Shown: positions 53,460-64,000 of the stretch, in pieces
Layout of the letters: each line of letters begins with the position of its first letter
Numbering within the stretch: the stretch's first letter is position 1
Origin: Ciona savignyi
Lineage: Eukaryota; Chordata; Ascidiacea; Phlebobranchia; Cionidae
DNA: 64,000 nucleotides
Assembly: GCA_000149265.1 (NCBI GenBank)
Contig: CH003210.1
Coordinates: 163,508 to 227,507 of the forward strand
Direction: 5' to 3'
Notes under the pieces: model-generated
What the model saw: only the letters and a program-made list of their open reading frames with translations
What the model was told of the DNA's origin: nothing
Database searches by the model: none
Position numbers and translations under genes: made by a program

Positions 53460-54030
53460 TTTAATCCATAACACAAACAACAACTATTTGTATCCAACGA
53501 CTATCGTTTTGCCGTGTTCCGAATTATCATGCTGCGTGCTTTTACCGTTAATACAAATAAACTGTAACATCTGTGTCGTATTATGTTCACTTCGATTGAT
53601 GTTTGGATTTTGTTTTGAGCGACATCCATTGTTTGCCCCTGATGCTAGGCCTGGCAATCCCAATATTTCAACGTTGGTTGTGACGTCACAAGAACTTGCT
53701 TAATACACCTGCTTACTTGTGTTATTGTATTTCCTGAATTAAATACTAAGCAGTTAACAGAAAGTATTGTTAATGAAGCTGAGTGAATTAATTTACTGAA
53801 TTGACATACCTGCAACGATACTCAGTTGGTAAGCAGCGTTTTTGTCATTTTTACTAATCGTTAATATTCCTGACGCCATATTGATTGTATTTATTTCGTT
53901 TATAGAAAACCGCTTATTAAACACTGGAAAGAGAGTGTTGTGCGCGGTTAAACTTGACAATCGCGTTGGAATTTTCAGCGCATCAATAGTGTAGCGATTC
54001 TGGGCGAAGGGAGGTTCTCACACAGAAAAA
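53460..54030 (-). pseudogene. Decayed Ig-like exon block, spacer copy 4
   Basis: Exon candidate 53810-53923 with good splice sites reads FNKRFSINEINTINMASG then ILTISKNDKNAAYQLSIVA and is open. The preceding cysteine-bearing part has lost two bases relative to the block at 25480-26060, so the whole is decayed. Confidence 0.5.
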
Positions 54031-54615
54031 TTTACATAAATTAGACTAAAATATACAGAAAGACTTTACGAGCCTTAGAGCAAAACACGTAAAAACTTGG
54101 GGTTTGCAAGTTGACAAACGGGATTTAGTTTTGAATCTGTGGCGAGTTGTAATATGCATTTTGAATATGAATATTTCCTATTTAAAGCTGGGAAAGAAAA
54201 AAACAACAGTGTCATCAATCATAATTAATACATTTATGATCATTAAGAAATAGCACAAATTGAATGCAGATACAGTGGATGATTAATCACAGAATTAGAA
54301 ATGCTTGATTAATACAAAAATTAAACAATGTATAAAAATTTAGAACAAAAGTTCAAAATGACAATGTAAGAATGATTATTGCAGTATAGGTTAAGTAAAC
54401 AAAATCTTATGCATGAACTTTTAGAAAGAAAATAAAAAAAAGGAAAAATAGAATATATTCGGATATTTACTCTTAGCTATGGGTAAACAGATTTACTTGT
54501 ATGTTTATCAATATACACTAAGATAAACAGGTGGTTTAGTCAGTTAAGTTAACGACCAAATAACAAATATCCGAAATAATCATGTTTGGGATCATGTGTA
54601 GAAAATAATATCCCG

Positions 54616-57600
54616 CTAAATCTCATATTCGGATTGTTTTTCTTTCTTCCGATCGACACCGATATTCTCATAGTTCCTGTTCATCACAACTTCATAACCG
54701 TCACCTGATGTTCCCATCTACATGTTCAATTGTTTTTAATGCTTTATCCCTGCGTGTGGAAATAGGCTGAAGACTTCACACAGGGGCAATCATTGGATTA
54801 CCCGGTCATAAGTGTGCTGTTGTAGTTTAACTGATTTTTACACTTGGTTTAACCCTTTAGAAACGATAAGACCAAATTTGGCTTTTTTGACATGTGCTCA
54901 TTCAAAATAAAAAATCTCCAAAATTTCTTATCCAAACTGCTAAAGTTTGGTCTCTTTGGAAAGCTATATGATATATCTTTTGAAAAATACAAAAATAAAC
55001 ATAACTTTGCATTTGAAATTTTTAAGTAAAGTTTAGTTGAATTTTATAACTTTTTTTGGTCTAATTTTGAGGGGGAAGTCTCACAAAAAACGTTTTTTTT
55101 CTAATACTACGCCCAAAATGTGCGTTTCATTTAATGTGTCTATGGCAGTAGAATAAGTTTCGTTTCTTGGGATGTCCCGGATGTGATCTTACCTGTATTT
55201 TTTTGCATTTTGGGGGGGTTTTGAGTATTTTTATAGTTATAGTCGCAATTTGGTTCAAACACTTCATTTATAGTTTATTTCAAAGAAAATTAGTAAGAAA
55301 AAGAAATGTGTACTTTATAGTAATCTAAATTTCTAGTCTAACATTTCTTATAATAAAAAAACGCAAAAAAACTTCGGGATGGGTGGACCTGTAACATGAA
55401 ATTAATGACGTAATATTATTTTGATGACGTCATAAAACCAAAAGTATAATATAATTGTAGGAAATTTGTTTTTGAGTAACTTTGTAAAAGTAAGCTAGAC
55501 TCTATTGTAAACAAATCAAAAACTACAACATTGTATAAGAAAGAATATGACGTGGACGCAAAGATAGTGACGTCATCAAAAAATAAAAATTTTAGAAATT
55601 TTGGAAATTTTATTTCGAACAACTCTAGTGTTGAACATTTTGCTCTAACTATAACACGAGAGGCGCTAGAGAACTACAAAGCGGACTCGGTCAAAACACG
55701 CAAACTGCGCAAAAACAATCTCGTTTCTAAAGGGTTAAGTAACTAAATCCAGAAAATACAAAGGCAAGAATTGTAGCAAGTTTTACTTTTGAAATTTAGT
55801 CCACCAAAAACTTACATTTCCTGATTGCAACGTCTGTATGTCCATATAATTCTGATCATCTGTAGCAGAAATTTACGTTTTAGGATAGAATATTATTGTT
55901 TATCCAATAACCACAGGGGTTAGTTAACACACGGTGAATTGTCAGATTACTATTGAAGTGTGTTGTGTATGATCTTTCAATTAAGTAATTTTCTGACCAA
56001 AGGTAAAAAAAATTGATTGGTTCAATGCCAGCTGGTTGTAAATTGTGTTTTAAGCAAGTTAATGGCATCACCAAATGAACAAGGATACACAGATTCTTTA
56101 TCACACCTTTTTATTTAAAAAAAACTTACTTGCTATTGCGCTGGTGCCAGTGTTTACATAAGGATGCTGTTGCTGGGTCTACACAAACAAACATATTAAG
56201 TTGTGTCTAAATATACAATGCAATCATTGTAATAATCTAAACTATTTATTAAGCAAACAATAAACAGCCATTGTGTAAATATGACGTTTAAAGCATTTTA
56301 AGAATTATATTCCTCTTACTTTAGTTTATTTATTTTAGCCCCAGTATTAAAATATGGCAAACAATAAATTCACGACACAGGAACAGGAAAAGACTGCAAA
56401 ACGAACAGTCGTTAAAGCATGTCATTTACAAAAGGATATAATTAAATAAATATAGCGAACACGGCCGCCAAACCAAAAGCAAAAATAAATGCAAACAAAA
56501 TTTAATTAAGACCAAACGATATATTTTGAACCCCCCCCCCCTTTCCACAGAGACTAAATTTAGCAAACCTGGAAATGATAAGATTTTAAAAAGTACTGAT
56601 AAAAGAGTATTTAAGGTAAAACATATCTTTGAGGTCAATGTTTGAATTCTAAAGAATTAAAAACTGCATTCGTACCATGTTTTGTTGGTTGATTTTATTG
56701 CTGTGCGTTGCATTATCCAGTTCAACATAATCTGAAAGTATAAATTGAATAACAGTGGTTTGTGCATATCTAATACCACAATCTAATTTTAGCAACATAA
56801 TAAACAATTTTTTACCAAATAAAAATAAATTGCGATTTATAACTGGAGCAAGAGCTATAATATTTAAAGATGATATCAATTATTTGTTGATTAATTGAAT
56901 ATTATCTTTAAAAAGTCGACATTCTCAAAATAAGTGACCACCATTACCTGCAGCTGCTGAGTTGATGTTTCCTTGGTTCCTGGAAATAAATGATGAATGA
57001 ATATGAATAAGGTGAACTATAGCCGACAAACCTGTCTTCTGCAGTAGGTTTGGCATTGCTGTGTCTACAGAAATGGTATAGAAGAAATGCAATTATGATC
57101 AACAGAATGAAGATAATTGATGCAAGAACAGAACCAACAATAACCACAGAATCAGCTGTTTGCTCAGATGCTTTACATGATTGCGACACAATAATTGTGA
57201 ATGAAAAATCAACTGGTTCAAATATTGAAGAAATAACTGTAAGTTTGTAAGAACCAGTTTCATTTTCAGATGGCTGAAAATAAGCAGTCAGAATATCTTA
57301 CTAGACAACTTCAAATTAAACTTTTATTAGAAAATCAAACCTGGTTCTTCATAAATAGAAAGTTTTGTGTCCATGTGTTTTGTTGTGTGTTTCGAATATC
57401 ATTTTGTACAATCAACCCTGTAATAAAAGGTAATGTATATTTGAGTTCTACCACATTTATGTTTGTTCGAACCATCTTTTGTCAACATTGTAGAATGTAG
57501 AAAGGGGTTCAAAGTGAAAGTGATGCTACACAACTGTGAAGCACCAGTCGTCCACTCACATACATTGTTCATACCATTGTTGACTTTAAACTGCTCTGCT

Positions 57601-60600
57601 GGAACTGTGGGTGGATGCATGTCGTTATAATGTCAATTTAAATAGAACAATGTTTATTTATGTAGCAAATGCTAGTTTTAAACATGCAAAAGGTGTGATA
57701 TTATGGTCACCTTTAAAGTGGGTTAGTGACGCCTTTCAACCGAAGGGTTGTTGGTCTAAAACTGGTCGCTAACTAGATGGTTGTGTTAAAGCACTTAACG
57801 AACATTGGTTGAACCAAGTGAATTAATGGGTTCTACTAAATTGAAGGAACGGGTAAATCATACACAACACATTGCAATAGCTCTGGTAATCCGACAGTGG
57901 GCGCAAGGTGATCTGATGATAACCGGTGTGTTGGGATAAACATGGATATCCTATCCTTCTATAATTCATGCTCACATAGTACGTCAACATAGATGGTGGA
58001 GGAAAAATTTCCAAATGCATCGGTTGTATTACAAGAATACAATCCTCTATCCGAAGATGTGAGATTATTGATGATCAGAATATTTGATCCGGACTTCACT
58101 TCTCCATCTTTCATCCACAAGAATGTTGTTTTCATCTCAGTTTCGCTCTCAATGCCACATCCCAAACTTAAACTTTGTGTTTTGTTCCTAGTAATAACTG
58201 AGGCAGTTGCAGGCATTCCATCAACAATGAGGGTTGGAATTCCTGGTAAAATAAGTTTAGTGCAAGATCAAAACAACAATACAAGTTTCAACTTACGAGA
58301 TTTAGGGACCAATGTTATCCTTTGCTTAATGCTTACAGTACCACCTCCACAAACAGCATTACCAACCACACAAGTGATATTGGTTGAACCGCTAACCCCA
58401 ACATTGGTGACCCCACATGTGTTGGATAACCCCACACAAGATGAACACAACCAGCTACAAAATACGGCAGGGTTCCCGTCAGCTGAGCAATTCATGGTCA
58501 TCGTCCCATCTGATCTAAGCAGGTAACCATCATCTGCTTTGACCAATAGATCCGACATTTTTGTTTTCAATCTTCGGGGTATTAGCAGGATCTGAAGAAT
58601 AAGTATATGATATCCACCACAGGGCGAGAATNNNNNNNNNNNNNNNNNNNNNNNNNNNNNNNNNNNNNNNNNNNNNNNNNNNNNNNNNNNNNNNNNNNNN
58701 NNNNNNNNNNNNNNNNNNNNNNNNNNNNNNNCTTGCAAATAAAAAACTAATTAACGTTTACCGCGACTGTTTCATTTGCGGTAAATGATTTACTTGTGTT
58801 ACTCGCGTGAGCTTCCACACATAAGTGAATTCCTACTCAACCATAATTTAACATTTGGCCTGGTTTATGATGTTCTTATTTAAGCTTCTACAAGGAACAT
58901 AGTGCCATAATTCCACAGAACATAAAATTATGGATAATATTTCATTAATTTTCCATTTCTAGAATACATGAATAATTAATATGATTTGTACACTGTGAGA
59001 AAACAACCAAGTAATCAAATGTTGATTTAACCATGTTTATTTAAAAGCACCACTCTTGTAGTTTAATTTACTGGGTTTAGGCAAGAATGTGATATTATGA
59101 TACTATAAAAAATGTTTTAATGTAAACTTTATAATACTTACAATACACAGTTAATGTCATGTTGTCTCTTCCCAGATGACTATTTTCAGCAATGCTAGTG
59201 TATTTAGATATAGCTCTACATTCCACTATATCTCCATTATTTGAAATAGTCAGTGCATTGCTTGTCCATGTGTTTCCATTTAACTGGAAATTGAATTTAT
59301 TAAATAAATCAATCAAGAAAGCTGTAGGTCAATTAAATTTTTACCGCTTGTATTTGACCATTGAAATAAACTTCAACTCTGTCTGTCAACGGAAATCCCC
59401 CAACAGCATTGCATTGGAATGTAGCTTTGTCACCAACACAATGGGTATTGTTTCCAATCAATGTAGCAGTTGGTGCTGGATATAATGAACAGTGAAGTCA
59501 CAATAAACATGAGCCATACTGCCACATCACAATGGAAACAGTGATGCAACAATGCTTAATACATTGTAAAGGAAATAATCCACCCACCTGACCAGCATTG
59601 CACAATCTTTTCATTCTCCCACTCTGCTGAAGCAAGACATTTGGTTGCAGTGTTTCCAGGTGTGCCACTTGCATAAAACAAAGTAGAGTCCTGGGAACAC
59701 TGGAAGTGAGCTGTAGTGTTGTAGACACCAGTTGGTGGATTGACTGGAACATTACTAGTTGTTGGAGATGTGCAATCTGTGAAAGATAAAACCTGAGTGT
59801 TCGATAACAAAATTATTTGAACCAGTTTATGAAACTTACATCGCATTTTATACGAGCTCAAATAAAATAGAAATTGAGAAAATTAAAATAACTATTTCAT
59901 ATCACACGGCACCGACAAAAATAAAACATAAAAAGTTTAAGTGTTTCAACCTTATTTACCTTAAAAATTTAAACTTCATTTACCTTTGACAATAACTTGT
60001 AAGTTATAAATCGGTAATGGTAAGCAATACATCTCAACACTGACATTGCTTGTTAATGGTGTCAGAAAAGTAAGGTTTGAAGAAATGACACCAGATGATT
60101 CAGAGCATGATATGCTATAAGTGGTTTTTATGGATGATTTGCATCCACCAAATGATGAATGATAAAACTGAAATCCTACTACAAGACCTGGAACTACCCA
60201 TGAGCATTCACTTGGACTTGAAATATCTCCAGAATTAATTTTAAGGCCAGTAACCTCAGTTGCAATAGTAGCTTGGTTGGTTGGTAGTTTTATTAAAGTT
60301 GCATTTGAATTGATGTTACCTACAAATAAACAATGTTATTTACAAGAATAGTTGAATGCATAGTTGATGAATGATGGTATTACAGTTTATACTTCAAGAT
60401 AAATTATTATGGACACATGTGATTTTAAAAACAATTTTTGCCTTGTGAGTTTAAAGATGAATTTCATGCATGACTGCACTTTTCCAAGGCCAAAAATCCA
60501 CATGCCATGCGAGTAAGAATTTACTCTTGCAAATAAAATCTTATTAATTGCGAACGTTATTTATTCAACTAGCATATAGAAGAATAAAAAACAATCCTCA

Positions 60601-62034
60601 TCATTGTGACTGCTTTTATTATACATATGGCGCGTCCGAATACTGGAGTCTGTAATGCTAAAGATTTACTAGTGTTACTCGCGTAAGCTTCCACACACGA
60701 GTGAATTCTTACTCGCCCTAAATTGGATGGATATTTAGCCCAGTTTTCAAATGTGCTCATATCATATATTGACATATCTGATACAATCACAAACCTTCCC
60801 CACATACATTTACACAGATGCGTCTTTTTGCAAATTAAAGCCAAGCTTAAAATTTAGTTAGTATAATAAACAACCTAGGTGGACTGTGTTCGCTATTTAT
60901 ATCTTATGTTTTAAAAATCAATATATCGCCTTTGTATTTATTAGTGAAACATACTGAAGCAGTGTCTACCTAACTCTACTTAGCTTACTTTATATTTACC
61001 ATTGACATATGAACAATAATAAACACCCATTCATATGTTGCATTGGTAACAGTATACAATATCACATTTTGAATGTTTGTATGACCTATAAACAAATATA
61101 TCTGGATTTTTATATATTTAAATATCAAAAAATCTATCCATTGGCTTTTAATTTATTTTTAAATGTTACTTGTGTAACTTCCTTGAAAGATTTAATTGGG
61201 TTACTTCCTTGAAAGGTTTAATTGTGTTACTTCCTTGAAAGGTTTAATTGTGTTACTTCCTTGACAGATTTACTTGTGTTACTTCCTTGAAAGATTTACT
61301 TGGGTTACTTCCTTGAAAGATTAACCAGTATTACTCACATGACCTTTCACATGCGAGTAAATTCTCATTCTCCCGAAATTTGATAGATTTTTGGCCCTGT
61401 TTTCAAATGCGCTCAAACCTTATATCAATATTTGACATATTAGATACAATCACCAACCTTTCCCATATACATTTACACACATATATTGGTATAATGTACA
61501 ACCTAGGTGGACTATGTGCGCTATTTATATCTTATGTTTAAACAAATCAATACATCGCCTTTGTATTTATTAGTGAAACACACTAAAGCAGTGTATATCT
61601 TACTCTATTTAGCTCACTTTATATTTACCATTGACATATGAACGATCATAAACACCCATTCATATGTTGCATTGGTAACAGTATACAATATCACATTTTG
61701 AATGTTTGTATGAGCTATAAACAAATATATCTGGATTTTAATATATTTTAAACATCAAAACTTCTATCCATTGGTCTTTTTATTTACTTTTATGTAAAGT
61801 TAAAATAAACCTATTTAAATGAATCAATAAATGTTAAAAGTCGAATAACAGAAGAAAAACAAGACTGTTAACGATTCCTTCTATTTTGCGTTTTAAGTCC
61901 GATTGCTTTTAATGTTTACTTCAAATCATAGTTAACCATAACTTACCATGAAAAAGTATGAAAAGATTGATAAATGTCCATGAAAGTATAGACTTTTCAC
62001 TCCAACTGCTGCCGAATATCATAATCATCATCAT
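54616..62034 (-). CDS. Receptor gene E: Ig-CCP-Ig(3)-TM, frame break in exon 6
   Basis: Exons: 61947-62034, 59984-60319, 59588-59776, 59345-59475, 59142-59283, 58297-58591, 57976-58242, 57473-57604, 57341-57417, 57032-57273, 56948-56979, 56676-56731, 56130-56178, 55816-55859, 54616-54717. Exon 6 has 295 bases instead of 294: five T instead of four in GACATTTTTG, 67 bases from a 100-N gap. As read this shifts the third Ig domain out of frame and ends it early; a sequencing error beside the gap is a real alternative. The other exons are in frame and splice sites are intact. The first Ig-like domain is of the C type (ECSWVVPGL, GGCKSS, MYCLPL). The stalk is SQSCKASEQTADS, with one extra cysteine and the ADS insertion shared with D. 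Confidence 0.78.
54853..55734. mobile_element. piggyBac-like MITE in intron 14 of gene E
   Basis: Ends CCCTTTAGAAACGA and TCGTTTCTAAAGGG, with TTAA duplicated at 54849-54852 and 55735-55738. Gene A keeps the uninterrupted site (TTGGTTTAAGTAACTAAATC near 18720). 882 bases, no transposase frame. Confidence 0.9.
55882..56000 (-). repeat. SINE tail fragment in intron 13 of gene E
   Basis: Same truncated form as in A and C. Confidence 0.6.
57715..57960 (+). repeat. SINE in intron 7 of gene E
   Basis: Orthologous to the intron 7 SINEs of the other genes, with an internal deletion. Confidence 0.7.
58632..58731. other. Assembly gap (100 N) in gene E intron 5
   Basis: 100 N. The sequence to its left (about 58602-58631) does not match the paralogs, so this edge is unreliable. 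Confidence 0.99.
60490..60722. repeat. Intronic fold-back repeat, intron 1 of gene E
   Basis: TTACTCGC-family copy equivalent to 23600-23845. Confidence 0.6.
60725..61800. repeat. Partial intron 1 duplication in gene E
   Basis: The block at about 60725-61145 (from TGACATATCTGATACAATCA through CCTAGGTGGACT to CTATCCATTGG) recurs at about 61385-61780. The other four genes have it once. A 26-base minisatellite lies at the junction. Confidence 0.85.
61166..61322. repeat. 26-base minisatellite, six units
   Basis: Units of TTACTTCCTTGAAAGGTTTA plus ATTGTG in intron 1 of gene E, absent from the other copies. The unit start resembles the TTACTTGTGTTACTCGC part of the nearby fold-back repeat. Confidence 0.92.
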
Positions 62035-62092
62035 ACAGTTCAACTCTCTCCAGTCCAACTAAATTGTTCGCATTTGAACAGGAAGCCTGAAC

Positions 62093-62377
62093 GGGAATTC
62101 CCCTACCGTGAATCCCCTACCGAAAATCGATAATATTCCTGGTTACATAGAGATTTAAAATTAGTTTAGAAAGGTGTGTTAAAACAGGGCTGTGTACGGT
62201 CTTGTGGCCGAATGGTTTACGCGACCGATACATATACCGACATAGAAACAAAAACGATCTTTGTAACGAGCTCATCAGATTCGAAACCAAGCCCACAAAA
62301 AAAAACTACGACTGAAATTATAATCGTAAAAAATATCGATAATCGCAATTATCGTTAGTAAACATAGGGGAATTCCC
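62093..62377. promoter_or_regulatory. Paired Rel/NF-kB-like palindromes upstream of gene E
   Basis: GGGAATTCCCC at 62093-62103 and GGGGAATTCCC at 62367-62377; a weaker GGAGAATTCCC follows near 62515. Confidence 0.5.
62187..62290 (+). repeat. tRNA-Ser/Leu-like SINE upstream of gene E
   Basis: GTGGCCGAATGGTTTACGCG head and AGATTCGAAACC end; closest to the copy upstream of B. Confidence 0.6.
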
Positions 62378-62639
62378 ATTATTCAAATTAAACGCGATTA
62401 GCCCATCATAGGTTCGAAACTTAGTTCGCTAAAAAAAAACGACGGCTGCAACGATATTCGCAAAAAGTATTAATAATCGCGAATCACGTATCGCGATTAT
62501 CGTTAGTAAACATGGAGAATTCCCATCATCAATACTAAACGCCATAAACGAATTGAAATTTGAAATGCGTTTCTTGGTGACAAATAAACTACAGTTTATC
62601 TTTAAATAGGGCTTGTAAATAAAATCAACCTTATTTTTA

Positions 62640-63880
62640 ACTATTGCATTAAATTAGTTTTAGTGTTCAGTCTTTCTTTACGGAAAATATGAATAGCATA
62701 GTTATTTAAAAACGTAGACAGAAACAAGTGCAAACTACAGTAGTTTAGTACACGTCCGTAAATAGAGACGGTACAACGGATAAGTAGCGTGGATGTTATA
62801 TTTTACTTTAGAGAAAACAAATTGATGCAGAAACTTATTTAAGTCAAATATAAAAATTCAAAAAAATAATTTTATTTATAGAAATTCGAATATTTCAAAA
62901 AAGTGTAGGTTGGGTATCCAAACACGTGTAGCGACCTCAAGTGTTACATAAGATTTATGATGGCCGCAGACGACATCTGCGCTGACATTGCGTCATCACT
63001 GAACTATTATTACCGCAGCTGACGAATAACCTTGTCTATATATAAGTTTATTTCACTTTGGCTCCAGAGGATGGAAGGCTCCTAACGTAGAGCTCCTATA
63101 GAGAGAGTCCTAACGCATTAAGTAATATCTTGTATGTGAATAATACAGAGAGTTTTTACCTGAAATCTATATCGTTGCAACATCTAACGATTTACTCGTA
63201 ATTGGTACTAAGTTAATTGCCTCAATTGCTCAATACAATTGATGTTATAAAACTACTGAGGCGTTTATCGACGAAACACAGCAGATAGTCAAGTCAAAGA
63301 GTCGTTACGCAGAAAACCTCAAGTAATTAGCGCACCTCCGAGAATCGAGATAGCGCGTAGGGAATCGCAGATCGCATCAGGTGTTGTAACCGGCCTACCT
63401 GGGGCCTACAACGAACAATCTAACAAAATAGGCAGCGACCTGCAACGGCTCCCTACACACGTAAATCAGCGACTTGCAAGCAACAGGATGGTTTTAGACT
63501 CGAAACCTGCAGCTGATTCGATGGTCGTGTCCTTGGTTAATGCATTTAGCAGATGTTATCAGAACAAATTGAATTATGGGCCTCTACTAACAATTAAAGG
63601 AACGTCTCAATCATATGCAATACAAAGTAATAGCTTCAGTAACCCGACGGTGTGGACGAGGTATAACGATTACCCGTGTCCTATAACGACCCTTACGTAT
63701 TCGCGAAGAAAATCTGATGATTTTTCGTGTGGTAACGTCTCATTTAATCGGCCCCATTCATGGGGACAATTTAAAACAGCGCCACCACCAGGAGGAATAA
63801 ATCAGGCGACTCTCTTATAATCAATGCGCATCGTAGCAGTTAGCTGGATGTGTACGGTCTTGTGGCCCGATGATTAACGC
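62640..63880. repeat. Right flank duplicated from the B/C spacer
   Basis: Matches 33430-34120 on both sides of the LTR at 62927-63457, from the TAGTTTTAGTGTTCAGTC segment to ATCAATGCGCATCG. Beyond about 63880 the two copies diverge. Confidence 0.8.
62927..63457 (+). mobile_element. Solo LTR of an LTR retrotransposon
   Basis: A 531-base segment starting TGTAGCGACCTC and ending GGCTCCCTACA (TG...CA), flanked by CACG at 62923-62926 and 63458-63461. The paralogous flank near 33690 keeps the empty site (CCAAACACGTAAATC). Holds a TATATATAAG box near 63036. No internal region. Younger than the duplication of the flank. Confidence 0.85.
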
Positions 63881-63970
63881 GACCGATACATTTACCGATT
63901 CTTATACAAAAACGGTCCTGGTCCTGGTGATGAGCCTATCATGAGTTCGAAACTTGGCACAGTAAAAATA
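63849..63970 (+). repeat. tRNA-Ser/Leu-like SINE
   Basis: GTGGCCCGATGATTAACGCG head with a GAGTTCGAAACT B-box-like segment near 63935-63950. Confidence 0.55.
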
Positions 63971-64000
63971 AAGAAGTTGGCCAGATGCAATCAAATAGGA

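Noticed and set aside
58268-58526. Long plus-strand open frames opposite the Ig exons of every receptor (up to 177 residues)
   Set aside because: They mirror the minus-strand exons 6-7 exactly, cross their splice sites, and recur only because the genes are duplicated.
61166-61322. Possible CRISPR-like array
   Set aside because: Units are contiguous 26-base repeats without spacers, in a eukaryotic intron.
63488-63820. 110-residue plus-strand frame at the right edge
   Set aside because: It translates a diverged SINE-like segment also present at 33700-33990, where the frame is not kept.

Overview
The window looks like a tunicate genome, most likely Ciona or a close relative. The sequence is AT-rich and eukaryotic, with many small exons and consensus GT-AG introns (some only about 55 bases), dense tRNA-derived SINEs and hAT-type elements, and an ortholog of the animal coiled-coil gene CCDC171. 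It is draft assembly with two 100-N gaps (42243-42342 and 58632-58731). The species call is an inference.

Layout. (1) 1-7.5 kb: the 5' part of CCDC171 on the minus strand, eleven exons recognised, running off the left edge, with SINE fragments and a complete non-autonomous hAT element in its introns. (2) 7.5-17.4 kb: a repeat-rich spacer holding an unclassified element with internal tandem repeats, SINEs, an isolated terminal exon of a membrane protein, a solo LTR, and nested hAT and other terminal-inverted-repeat elements. (3) 17.4-62.7 kb: a tandem array of five paralogous receptor genes, called here A to E, all on the minus strand. Each has 15 exons and codes for about 717-726 residues. 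The order is signal peptide, an atypical Ig-like domain, one CCP/sushi domain, three further Ig-like domains, a membrane-proximal Ig-like remnant, one transmembrane helix, and a cytoplasmic tail with six tyrosines spread over four small exons. Tracing every splice site gives full-length in-frame models for A, B, C and D. E has one extra base in exon 6, close to an assembly gap. (4) Between B and C, plus-strand CCP-like exons interrupt the array. The flank next to them is repeated to the right of E, where it also carries a solo LTR.

How the parts fit. The domain plan (variable outer Ig-like domain, CCP, Ig stack, tyrosine-rich tail), tandem duplication, mosaic similarity between copies, and paired GGGAATTCCC palindromes (Rel/NF-kB-like) upstream of every copy together suggest a family of innate-immune or allorecognition surface receptors. 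I do not recognise this exact architecture as a named family, and no function is shown by sequence alone. Four spacers also carry co-amplified decayed exons with an Ig-like look. SINEs, a piggyBac-like element and an unclassified element inserted in single copies use the other copies as empty-site controls, which helps to order the duplications.
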